A stretch of DNA of 64,000 bases. It comes from Phaseolus vulgaris. Lineage: Eukaryota; Streptophyta; Magnoliopsida; Fabales; Fabaceae. The first letter of the stretch is position 1. The number at the start of each line of letters is the position of its first letter. Shown piece after piece: positions 22,001 to 31,622 of this stretch. Under the pieces are notes generated by a model. The model had not been told where the DNA came from. It made no database searches and saw only the letters and a program-made list of their open reading frames with translations. The DNA is taken from assembly GCF_000499845.2 (NCBI RefSeq), contig NC_023759.2, forward strand, positions 23,396,250 through 23,460,249, given 5' to 3'. A program made the position numbers and the translations under genes.

Positions 22001-23748
22001 TTGTTCAAGTCCGTGAAGTCCACACACTTCCTCCACTTCCCGTTTGCTTTCTTCACCAGGACAACGTTGGCCAGCCACTCGGGGTATTGGATTTCTCGGA
22101 TGTGTCCGGCGCTCAACAACTTCTGTGTCTCTTCCCTCACCATGAGCCGCCTTTCTTCATTAAACTTTCTCCTTTTCTGTTGCACGGGGCGGACCGTGGC
22201 ATCCATGCTAAGGTGGTGGCATAAAAAGTCAGGGTCGATGCACGACATGTCTGAGGCGGACCATGCGAAAGCATCTAAGTGACGTGAAATCACCTCCGCC
22301 ACTTCATCCTGTTCTTCTTGGCTCAACAAACGCCCCAGCTTGAACGTTTTGCCGCCAATCTGTCTCTCCACCACGTTGGCCACCGGCTGGTCCCTGCTAT
22401 CTTCCTTAGGGGGCGTCGCCCGGTAGTGGGCTCCCGGCGTCGCCTCTTCTATGGGCGAAGTGTCGTCATGCCTCTCCTCCGTGTGCGCGTCTGCTTTAGG
22501 TGTCGCCCTTACGGGTGCGGCCTCGCCGGGCGTTGACTCCGTTGGCGTCGCCTCATTCAAGGGTTCTACCTCCATCGCTGCGTCTGAACTCGGCGGACGC
22601 TCGAACACCATGAACACGCCCCTCTTTGTTTTCAAACTATTTTCATAACATTTTCGCGCTTCTTCTTGATCTGATTTGATGAAGATCACCTTGCCACTGA
22701 GGTCTGGCAGCTTCATCTTCATGTGGCGCGTGGAGGCCACTGCTCTCAGCCTATTCAACGCCGGTCTGCCCAACAGGATGTTGTAAGCTGAATTGGCGTT
22801 TACAACCAAGTACCGGATGCTTTCAGTGCGTGAGGACGCTCCATCTGTGAATGTCGTCCTTAACTCCAAGTAGCCACGTACTTCCACCTGGTTGTCTGCA
22901 AACCCGTACAAGCACCCGGTGTAGGGCCTCAAAAGGTCGGGAGACAACCGAAGCTTGTTAAATGTCGACCAGAACATAACGTCTGCGGAACTCCCCTGGT
23001 CTATTAGGACCCTGTGCACCTTTCTTCCAGCCGTGACAACCGAAATGACCACGGGGTCATTGTCGTGGGGGACGACGTCTCGTAGGTCTGCCCTCGTGAA
23101 CACGAGGTCTGACTCCCACGGGTCACCTGAGATTCTTTCATCAATCGAATTGACTCCCCTCGCATATTTCCTGCGTTTGGATGCCGTGGGCCCCCCTCCC
23201 GAAAAACCACCAGAAATGGTGTGGACTTCGCCATGAATCGGCATCTCGTGCGCTTGATCCTCTAGTGGTTCCGGCAGGGCCGCGGTTGTGGCGGGTTTAG
23301 CGAGATAATCCTTCAAGAACCCGTTTTTTACTAACTCGTCCAACTGGTATCGCAGTGATAGGCAGTTGTTGATGTGGTGACCAAAAGCTTCGTGGAACTC
23401 ACACCAAGAGTCCTTGAGAGGCCCTAGCACCTTGTCAGTCTTCGCCGGTCGCCTCAACCTTTCAGCTATATTAGGTACGGCTATTAGGTCCTTCAATTCC
23501 ACCACAAAGCCGTACCTCGCTGGTCTGGCTCTTTCTTTGACCGGGCGATTTCCTCCCGCTTGGCCCCTGGGCTGGGGTTTTCTGGCCTCGTAGGGGCGTC
23601 TCCCTTCCTGCTTCTTCTTCCCCGTCATGGTCTCATTGACCCTGACGAGTTGAGCCCGTGTCTGTGCCCTCAGGCGTGAGGGTGCGACGCTCGTGCGAAG
23701 GTCTTGGGGCGGTTGCGAATGATGGATTCGCAAAAGGGGTCGGGACAT
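19063..23748 (-). pseudogene. Element B protease-RT-RNaseH-integrase
   Basis: A frame of 1,313 residues runs from 23748 to 19807 and continues in frame to 19063 after two stops (near 19808 and 19745). Order: end of gag with WCEFHEAFGHHINNCLSL; protease with DQGSSAD near 23000; RT with PFGLKNVGATYQ and YVDDM near 21725; a first RNase H (LRLYFAVTERAIS); a second, archaeal-like RNase H (SVDGSSNQQGSG near 20880, NNQAEYEAL), the dual arrangement typical of Tat elements; integrase zinc region, GIDILGPFP near 19890, SDNGTQF and TNGQVESANR; C-terminal KWTGPFRI. The first Glu-for-stop change lies in FTKWIEAEP. The rest is well kept, so the decay is recent. Confidence 0.9.
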
Positions 23749-24395
23749 ACGCCTTTCCTGAACGCGTACACGATCATGGGCTCTTCAGTAGTACCAACCT
23801 TTACTACTTGGGCCCCGAAACGGTTGATGTACTCCTTGAAAGTCTCACCCTGATACTGTTTCATGTCGAACAGGTCATACGAAACGGGCGGTGGGGCCCT
23901 GTTCGCTAGGTATTGCTCCTTGAACAATCGCGACAGCTGCAGGAAGGAGGTGATATGGCCGTTTGGAAGGCTGATGAACCAATCCATGGCCATAACCGTC
24001 AGGGTGCTCATAAAAAGCTTGCACCTCACGGCATCGGAGCCACCTACCAGCACCATCTGTGTGTGAAACGCGGTGAGATGTGCTTCGGGATCTTCCATCC
24101 CGGTGAAGATCACCTTGGGCCCAGCGAACGTGTTGGGGACCACTGCTTCCAGAATCTCCTGCGAGAATGGTGTGGAAAACTCCCTTGGTGGGGTGAGACG
24201 TTCGGTCTCATCTAGGTCGCGTTGCCCTTGGTTATTGCCCAAACCACGGCGCAACTCCTCATTCATACGATGGAGCTCTTCGTTTCTCGCGTGAGAGGCT
24301 GCGAGATCCGCCTGCATGCGTTCTTGCTCCCTCCTTGATTCTTCCATTTCCTCTTGCAGCCCTTGCATCATGTCAATGACCTGCTGCATGGTCAT
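23670..24395 (-). pseudogene. Element B gag, frameshifted from pol
   Basis: This 241-residue frame encodes the coiled coil (MTMQQVIDMMQGLQEEMEES) and gag core (HTQMVLVGGSDAVRCKLFMSTL, EYINRFGAQVVKVGT), and ends in a false tail FARASHPHA. The protein continues in another frame from about 23700, so a small indel lies near 23690-23740. The true start is probably a little upstream, as in A. About 130 bp lie between it and the primer site. Confidence 0.85.
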
Positions 24396-24529
24396 TTCCT
24401 CACTCGCAGCGCGCGGAACCTTGTCTCGTGGCCCTCATGCTTCAACGCAGAACGTCGAATAGGGCCAAGTGATGAACTGAATAGAACTGTCGAACTGAAC
24501 TCGTGATGGGACTGATGTTTTAAATCGGG

Positions 24530-24547
24530 CTCCACGATGGGCGCCAA
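24530..24547 (-). promoter_or_regulatory. Element B primer binding site
   Basis: On the - strand it reads TGGCGCCCATCGTGGAGC, two bases inside the 5' LTR. It is the same site as in A with two substitutions. Confidence 0.7.
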
Positions 24548-24548
24548 A

Positions 24549-25336
24549 TGTTCCTGCCGGTTGACCTGGGTATGTCTTTGTGCGCGACTTTGCCCGTCAG
24601 CTAGGGATACCTTCCTTCTGGCAATCTGTGAGCACCTGCAAAGAAGTGGACAAATGGGCGCCCTAGCGGCCGTTTGCACTCCGACGCTCTAGTCAGCTAA
24701 CAAGAAACACCAAAACTCCGTATCGGAGCACCGTGGATGGCACTCTGAAGGTGGTAAAAGGAATTGTGTGTTGTGTATCGTTTTCTGGCTCTGGCAAACA
24801 ATCCTTCTCTAGTCCCTTGTGCGTAACCTCAAGGCTCGAGCAATCAACTAGAGTGTGTTCTGGGGAGAATTTGCTAAAGGTCCGATCCCCGTTTCCCACG
24901 TCCAAGGTTCCCTTTAAACGTCTCTAGCATTTAAAGCGTCTTAAAAGCGCATTTAAGGTTATGAAACGTTCAGCGCCTTTACGACGTTTAAACCACTTAA
25001 AGCATTTAAAGTACCTCAAAATGCTCGAAACGTAAACTTTAATTACTTTTAAATAGCTTTAATTACGTCATACCTGACAAACCATGTGGAAATCATTGAT
25101 GTTTCTGTTCTTCCTGCCGCGTGTCCTCCTAACTTGGCCGTTATTATACGTGGAGGGCCTCACAGCACTGTTACCCAACTTAGGGGTATTTCATCGTGTG
25201 AGTCCTCCTTCCTTGGAGTGCATCTGGCGCAAGGGGTGACTTTTTGGGTGCCAACTCATGCCCCCCAACCTCTAGTCACTCGCTCTGAGAGCGTATCTAC
25301 CTTCCTCTAGCACCCTGCACCTGGTTACCCCTAGCA
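24549..25336 (-). repeat. Element B 5' LTR, truncated
   Basis: This matches 11433-12227 at about 97.6% by eye, with an 8-bp indel near 24715. It stops at 25336 where the LTR on the other side continues with CTACCCTCTCATG. The missing part, about 470 bp, includes the U3 start and the GGCGACGCC minisatellite. Confidence 0.9.
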
Positions 25337-25371
25337 TAAACCCTAAACCCTAAACCCTAAACCCTAAACCC
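25337..25371. repeat. Five telomere-type repeats (TAAACCC) at a junction
   Basis: Five perfect TAAACCC units (35 bp) lie exactly between the broken LTR of B and the resumed pol of A (TATACTGGATGC). This is the Arabidopsis-type plant telomere repeat, in the CCCTAAA direction. Sequence is missing on both sides, so it looks like filler at a repaired break. Confidence 0.95.
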
Positions 25372-28300
25372 TATACTGGATGCTTATATGGATTCGCAGA
25401 CAACCCGGTGGAGGTACGTGGATACTTGAAGCTGAGAACGACGTTCACTGATGGAACAACGTCGCGCACAGAAAGCATCCGGTACTTGGTGGTTAACGCC
25501 AACTCAGCCTATAACATCTTGTTAGGCAGACCCGCCCTGAACAGATTAAGGGCAGTGTCCTCCACACGCCACAAGAAGATGAAGTTACCAGACCTTAGTG
25601 GCAAGGTGATAGTTATCAAGTCAGATCAGGAAGAGGCCCAAAGATGCTATGAAAATATCCCGAAGACAAAGAGAGGCGTGGTCATGGTGATTGAACGACC
25701 ACCCGTTTCAGATTCGCAGATGGAGTTAGAACCAGTGCAAGAGGCGACGCCCGCAGAGTCCACGCCTGCCGAGGCCACACCTGCAGGGGCGACGCCTATA
25801 GAAGATGCACGCACAGAAGGAAGATACGGTGACGCCTCGCCATTGGAAGAAGTATACGAAGAGGCCTCGCCCATGGAAGAAGAGTCAGAGGAGGCGATGC
25901 CCGATGCATCCGATAGGACGACGCCTATGGAAGAGGACCCCATGAATGAGTCTCGCGCAGAGAACATGTAGAGTGAGCAACCCCAACCAGTAGACAATGT
26001 GTTGGAAAGACAGATAGGGGGTAAGGTGTTCAAATTAGGACGCTTCTTGAGTCAGGAAGAACAAGAAGAGGTTGCTGCAGTAATCTCACGCCACCTAGAT
26101 GCATTCGCGTGGTCTGCGGCGGACATGCCAGGTATCGACCCAGACTTTTTGTGCCACCATCTTACCATGGACGCCAAGGTTCGCCCTGTGCGACAGAGAA
26201 GGAGGAAGTTCAACGAAGAACGATGCCTCGTCGTGAAGGAAGAGACGCAAAAGCTGCTAAACGCTGGGCACATCAGGGAGATACAATAACCTGAGTGGCT
26301 AGCCAACGTAGTTCTAGTGAGGAAGGCGAATGTGAAATGGAGGATGTGTGTTGACTTCACAGATCTGAACAAGGCGTGCCCCAAAGATTCGTACCCACTA
26401 CCCAACATCGACGCGTTAGTGGATAGCGCCTCGGGCTGCAAGATGCTGAGTTTCTTGGATGCATTCTCCGGTTACAATCAGATCAAGATGCATCCAAGGG
26501 ATGAGAGTAAAACGGCGTTCATGACGGAGACAAGCAGTTACTGTTATAGGGTGATGCCATTTGGGCTGAAGAATGCAAGCGCCACCTACCAGAGGCTAAT
26601 GGACAAGGTCCTCGCACCCATGCTGGGAACGAACGTGCAGGCCTACGTAGATGACATGGTGGTAACTTCGCACGAGAGAGGGCAGCACACAGCGGATCTG
26701 GAAGAGCTGTTTGCTACCATATCAAAGTACCGCCTCAAATTAAACCTAGAAAAGTGCGTTTTTAGCGTGGAAGCAGGGAAGTTCTTGCTTGGGGTTTATG
26801 CTCACCGAGAGGGGGATAGAGGCGAACCCCGATAAGTGTGCAACTATCATCGCCATGAGAAGCCCAACATCAGTCAAAGAAGTTCTGCAATTGACTGGGA
26901 GGATGGCAGCTTTGTCTAGGTTTGTGTCTGCTGGAGGGGAGAAAGGCCACCCCTACTTCCAATGCCTTAAGAGGAATAACCGTTTTGCATGGAAAGATGA
27001 GTGTGAAGCAGCGTTCCTCAGGTTGAAGTAATACTTGGTAACGCCACCTGTGCTTTGCAAGCCACAAGTAGGCGTCCCCCTCCGATTATACTTCGCGGTA
27101 ACAGAGTGGGCCATTAGCTCTGTGCTGGTCCAGGAGCAAGACCAAGTGCAGAAGCCCATTTACTTCGTAAGCAAGGCCTTGCAAGGCCCAGAATTGAGGT
27201 ACCAGTCATTGGAGAAGGCGGCACTAGCAGTGGTGTTCTCAGCCAGAAGGCTCTACCACTATTTCCACAGTTTCACAGTGGTGGTGATGACGAACCTCCC
27301 CATCCAAAAAATACTCCGAAAACCAGATGTAGCGGGGATGATGGTTCGTTGGGCGGTGGAGCTGTCAGAGTTTGATATCCAGTATGAACCCAGGGGATCC
27401 ATCAAAGGGCAAGTCTATGCTGACTTTGTGGTAGAGCTCTCACCAGGGGGAGACTCTCAAGAGGTGGAGTCAAGGCCACAGTGGATGCTTTCAGTGGATG
27501 GGTCCTCTAACCAGCAGGGAAGTGGTGCTGGAATAATCTTGGAGGGGCTTAACGGAGTGTTGATCGAGCAAGCTTTACGCTTCGCCTTCAAAGCAAGCAA
27601 TAACCAGGCGGAGTACGAGGCGTTGATTGTTGGGATGCTTTTGGCTAAAGAAATGGGTGCTCAGAGCCTCTTGGCAAAGAGCGACTCACAATTGGTCACA
27701 GGGCAGGTAACAGGGGAGTATCAGGCAAAGGATCCACAGATGGTCGCATACTTAAAGTACGTCGAGGTGTTGAAGGGAGCCTTCTCTGCGTTTGAGCTGG
27801 TGCATGTCCCTAGGAAGCAAAATGCCAGAGCTAACCTGCTTGCCAAGCTGGCCAGCTCAGGCAAGGGGGGAAGCCAGAGGACTGTAATCCAAGAGACCCT
27901 CAAAACGCCGCGAAAGTTTGTTGTGGACAACAGGGTGGATGTCCTTCACGTTAGTACAGCAAGAGGAAAGCCAAAGAGCCATCGCTCTTTGAGTCACGAT
28001 ACGGCGAGGGCACCCTGCATCAGTACCTACGCAACCTCGCCGGAAGAAGAGAAGGGTGTACAGGTATGCGACTTGGAGGAAGGCGACACCTGGATGACCC
28101 CTTACAGGCGATACCTCGCGGATGGAATCCTCCCAGCGGAACCAGAAGAAGGCAAGAAGGTCAAGAGGAACACCGCAAGGTACACCTTAGTGGATGGGAT
28201 ATTATTCATACATGGGTTTACGCACCCTATCTCGACGTGCGTAAGTGGCGACGAGTGCACCAGGATAATGGTTGAACTCCACGAAGGTATTTGTGGGAGC

Positions 28301-29317
28301 CACGTGGGAGGAAGATCCTTGGCATCCAAGGTAGTACGAGCAGGTTTTTACTAGCCGAAGGTAAGAGAAGACTGCGTTCGATACGCCTAACGTTGCAAGC
28401 AGTGTCAGATGCACGCTGATTGGCACAGGGCGCCGCCAGAGGAGCTGAGATCCATTCACAGCCCATGGCCTTTCCATACTTGGGGAATTGATATCCTAGG
28501 CCCGTTCCCACTGGCGATAAGGCAGATGAAGTACTTGATCATTGCCATCGAGTACTTCACCAAGTGGATAGAGGCAGAACCAGTGGCACAGATCACTGCG
28601 CACAAGGTACAACATTTTGTTTGGAAGAACATTGTGTGTCGTTTTGGGGTGCCGAGGCGTCTCATTTCAGATAATGGCACCCAGTTCGCGAGCCAACACT
28701 TGGGGAAGTTGTGTACAGAAGTAGGAATCAAGCAGGTGTTTGCGTCAGTCAAACACCCCCAGACGAATGGGCAGGTCGAGTCAGCAAATAGAGTTTTGTT
28801 GAGAGGTTTGAAGCGAAGATTAGAGAAGGCCAAAGGGGTGTGGGCAGAAGAAGTACTGAGGATTGTGTGGGCTTACCACACCACGCCTCAATCTTCCACC
28901 ATGGAGACGCCTTTCAGCCTAGTGTATGGGTCGGACGTTATGATCCCAGTAGAGATCCACGAGAGCTCGCCTCGTTTTCTAGGTTTCGTGGAAGAAGAAT
29001 CCAACGAAGAAAGGAAAGTGAACCTGGATCTGATAGACGAGGCTAGAGAAGAGGCGAGAATAAAGGCTGAGGCTGTGAAAAGAAGAGTGGAGCGTCAATA
29101 CAGCTCTAAGGTGAAGCTGCGACAATTCCAGGTTGGTGATCTGGTCATGAGGAAGGCTCACCCTTACGAGTTGGAAAACAAGTTTTCTCCCAAGTGGACT
29201 GGACCGTTCAGAGTAATCAAAGCCAAAGGGAATGGTTCATATAAGTTAGAGACTCTAGAAGGAGGCCCCATCCCACGTAGTTGGAATGCGGCGAATTTAA
29301 AGTTTTATTTCAGTTGA
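25372..29317 (+). pseudogene. Element A protease-RT-RNaseH-integrase, 5'-truncated
   Basis: The frame resumes at YTGCLYGFADN, just after the lost protease active site. It goes on through a variable acidic linker rich in EATP-type repeats (25740-25960), RT with YVDDM near 26645, first RNase H (27080), second RNase H (SVDGSSNQQGSG near 27490), integrase zinc region (about 28265-28425), GIDILGPFP near 28490, SDNGTQF near 28670, and KWTGPFRV near 29195. Breaks: TAG at 25969, TAA near 26287, a frameshift near 26790, TAA near 27030, TAG near 28353 and TAA near 28388. It is closest to B in sequence. Confidence 0.9.
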
Positions 29318-29454
29318 AATTTTGTAAAGGGGACACTCTTTTTCCCTCCCGGGGGTTTTTTAATGAGGTCACCCAAATAAAGAAAAGAGAAGTTTAAGAT
29401 ATTCCTGCCTTAGTTTTTCCCTCTCATGTAAGATCAAAGATTAAAGAAACAAGA
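29318..29454 (+). other. Conserved block after the pol stop, element A
   Basis: It contains AAAGGGGACACTC, CCCTCCCGGGGG, a T run and AATGAGGTCACCCAAATAAAG. It is shared with B (reverse complement near 18960-19030) and related to those in C, D and E. It could be a 3' processing or structural element; the T-run after a GC-rich inverted repeat (CCTCCCGGGGG) is suggestive only. Confidence 0.55.
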
Positions 29455-29625
29455 CAATGATTCAAGGCGTCGCCAAGATGAGGCATCACTGAGATAAGGC
29501 GTTGCCAAGATGAGGCGTCGCCAAGATAAGGCGTCGCCAAGATAAGGTGTCGCCAAGATAAAGCGTCGCCAAGATAAGGCGTCGCCGGGACAACGCGTTG
29601 CCAGAAGTAGGCATCGCCAAATGAA
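29455..29625. repeat. 16-bp minisatellite (GGCGTCGCCAAGATAA)
   Basis: About ten units of 16 bp are in tandem, some exact. Each holds the near-palindrome GGCG-T-CGCC. The same motif is inside the family 1 LTRs and in B's tail. Confidence 0.9.
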
Positions 29626-29679
29626 GGAGCGGAGGTCAGATGCAAAGCAAGATAACAGGTATGTTCTGTATAAGTTAAA

Positions 29680-29985
29680 AACCCGGATGCCTAGTCCTTG
29701 AGCAAGGGTTAATTGAATCCTACGGGACACCCCCTCCTCAGGTATGATTAGCTAGCCTCGGTACCAGATGTTAGACATAAGTTAAAAAATCCAGGTGCCT
29801 AGTTCTTGAGTAGGGGTTAAGGGATTCCTTCGGGACACCCCCTCCTCAGGTATGAATAGCTAGCCCCGGTATCAGATGCTAGACGAAGACTAAAATCTGG
29901 GTGCCTAGTCCTTGAGCAGGGGTTAAGGGGTTCCTTCGGGACGCCCCCTCCTCAGGTAGGAACAGCTAGCCCCAGCGTCTGATGT
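29680..29985 (+). repeat. 107-bp tandem repeat, three copies, with UNCG hairpins
   Basis: Copies begin near 29688, 29796 and 29902 (TGCCTAGT). Each has TCC-TNCG-GGA (29718, 29826 and 29932), which on the + strand RNA would form a stem with a UNCG tetraloop: UACG in copy 1, UUCG in copies 2 and 3. An outer pair of arms, GAGnAGGGG and CCCCTCCTC, encloses it. I did not find this repeat in B. Confidence 0.8.
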
Positions 29986-30260
29986 GTAGAACACTTCGCC
30001 TTGGTGTTTTCAGACACCCTGAGGACGATACGGCGCTGCTGTAATGGGCCCTCCTCAGGCGTGGGCACCAAGCACGAAGAGATAAGGGCTAAGTCGCACT
30101 GGTATTTAGACACCCCATGGATGATACGACACTATTATGTAGGCCCCTCCATGGGCGTGGGTACCAGAGTGCGACTTTTGTCCCAAGTGTTTAGGCACGC
30201 TGAGGACACCCAGGGCAGGTCTCTCCTCGAGCGTAGACACCCAGTACAGGTAGGATAAGT
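29986..30260 (+). repeat. Stem-loop repeat units, element A tail
   Basis: Units of about 95 bp have arms CCTGAGGA (30018-30025) / TCCTCAGG (30052-30059) and CCCATGGA (30114-30121) / TCCATGGG (30148-30155), both with a 26-base spacer. A third unit has CGCTGAGGA / TCCTCGAGCG-like arms (30198 on). They match B tails 1 and 2. Confidence 0.8.
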
Positions 30261-30846
30261 CCTCCACACCTTGGAGCGATGTCGAGGCCACATAAGAACA
30301 GATAAGTCCTCCTCGCCCTTGAGCGATGTCGAGGCCTAAAAAAGAGGAGACCCCCCTTTTCATCCTAAAGCGATGAGAAAGTCAGTACTGCCTTCGGCTA
30401 TGAGTGCCTCGGGCCCAAGAAAGGTAAGTAAGAAGCAGGTTGAAGATTTTACAAGTTCATAGGGAAAAAGAAATTCGAAGATTAAGAAGAAGAAGCGTAA
30501 AAGCGTGAGTCATTAAGAGACAAGAAAAATATGCAAAGGTAAAGTCCTCCTTTGCCTTAGGGCAATGACCAGGCAGACGACGCCTTCATGAGGAAGATTC
30601 CTTACAGATACGAAGGACAAGCGAGGTTCTGAGCGCAAGGGCCAAGAGAAGGGTGTGCCTCACACCTTAAGAAGAAAGAATAAGAGGGACAGACACGTGC
30701 TACCTAAAGAGTAAAGGCGAAGCAACCAAGAAATACATCGAGGGCAAGTACCAGTTGTGCCTTTGATATAGAAAAGAAAGCAGAAGCAGATAAAAGTGCA
30801 AGAGAAGTTAGAAGCAGACAAGAATGTGAAGATAAAGTTTAAGTAG
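30261..30846. other. Rest of element A tail
   Basis: Near 30255-30340 a 50-bp unit is repeated twice (GATAAGTCCTCC followed by GAGCGATGTCGAGGCC). The rest is purine-rich on the + strand with relatives of the AAGTCCTCC phrase (30541). I see no polypurine tract of the AAGACTGGGGGG type before the LTR at 30847, and no gene. Confidence 0.5.
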
Positions 30847-31622
30847 TGTACCGTCCCGGGGCGTTGACCAAATGTCAAAGTCAAAGTCAACACATGGTGG
30901 GACCGCTCGAGGGCCCCAACGAAGGGAAGGGAGGTCAACAGGTTGACCGCTTGGGGCATCGCCCAAGAAAGGCGTCGCCCCAGAAAGGCGTCGCCTCGCA
31001 AAGGCATCGCCCAAGAGAGGCGTCGCCAGGTAAAGAAACAGTCAAGGTTAAGATATCGACGGTGTTACCCCTTGATACCCATGGGTAAGGAGGAACATGG
31101 AGGGGGCAACACCGTGAGAAAGCCTTGGGCTCCGATGGCTCAGAACAGCAATGAAGAGAAGAAAAAGGTGGCTTCAAAGCCATAAGTTCTAGTACCAGTA
31201 GGGGGTAACCTGACTCGTGAAGTACCCACACCACCGCTAGGAAACCCTGGGACAGATACGACCCATGAGGAGGCCACGCCCAAGGGAGAACCACGTGCAT
31301 GGTACGAGAGAAAGGTAAATACACCCCCAAGGTGAGTGACTAGAGGTTGGGGCGCACGAGCTGGCACCCAGAAAGTCACCCCACGCGCCAGAAGCACTTC
31401 GAGAAAGGAGGGCTGGCACGATGGATTAACCCTAAGTTGGGTTACGGCGCTGTAGGGCCCTCCACGAAGGTTCGCGATCAAGTCAGAAGAACACGTGGCA
31501 ATGAGCACTGAAAACATCAAGGCCTTCCTAAAAGTTCGCTAAGGTACACGTTAATTTAGTTAAGATTCGAACGCGTTTCAATGCGCTTTAACGCGTTTTA
31601 AATGCGAGAGGTGTATAAAAAG
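30847..31622 (+). repeat. Truncated family 1 LTR
   Basis: It starts TGTACCGTCCCG at 30847 and follows the element C LTR (33091 on) with the GGCGTCGCC minisatellite (30955-31030), CACGTG cores (31292, 31492) and a TATAAAA box (31614). Directly after the TATA region it breaks off, near 31622, and antisense-gene coding sequence begins. It may be A's own 3' LTR or the 5' LTR of another element that suffered a deletion. Confidence 0.85.

Larger units (their letters stand above)
11433..25336 (-). mobile_element. Gypsy element B (family 1), rearranged and 5'-truncated
   Basis: Element B is inserted in A's gag-protease region in the opposite direction. From right to left it has a truncated 5' LTR (24549-25336), primer site, gag, pol, tail, antisense gene copy 2, an LTR remnant (about 16300-16715), a second tail, antisense gene copy 1, the polypurine tract and the 3' LTR (11433-12698). 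The duplicated LTR-aORF-tail block shows that B is either two tandem elements with a large deletion between them or a recombinant. The two outer LTRs differ by about 2.4% over the 790 shared bases, with one 8-bp indel. No target duplication can be checked because the right end is deleted. Confidence 0.85.
1..30846 (+). mobile_element. Gypsy element A (family 1, Tat type), interrupted and 3'-scrambled
   Basis: This is a Ty3/gypsy LTR retrotransposon read on the + strand. Its parts are the end of the 5' LTR (1-285), the primer site (9884-9901), gag (10015-11432), protease-pol (25372-29317) and a repeat-rich tail (29318-30846). A copia element splits the LTR from the primer site and element B splits gag from pol. 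About 40 codons around the protease active site were lost at the right edge of B. The expected antisense gene, polypurine tract and own 3' LTR are not clearly present; a truncated LTR at 30847 may be its own or belong to another copy. The coding regions carry several stops and frameshifts, so A is dead. Confidence 0.85.

Noticed and set aside
25337..25371. A true chromosome end
   Set aside because: Only 35 bp of repeat, with coding sequence of element A continuing on the other side.
29318..29390. A bacterial-style terminator after pol (GC-rich arms and T-run)
   Set aside because: This is a plant pol II element; the block is conserved after pol but termination by hairpin and T-run is not expected.
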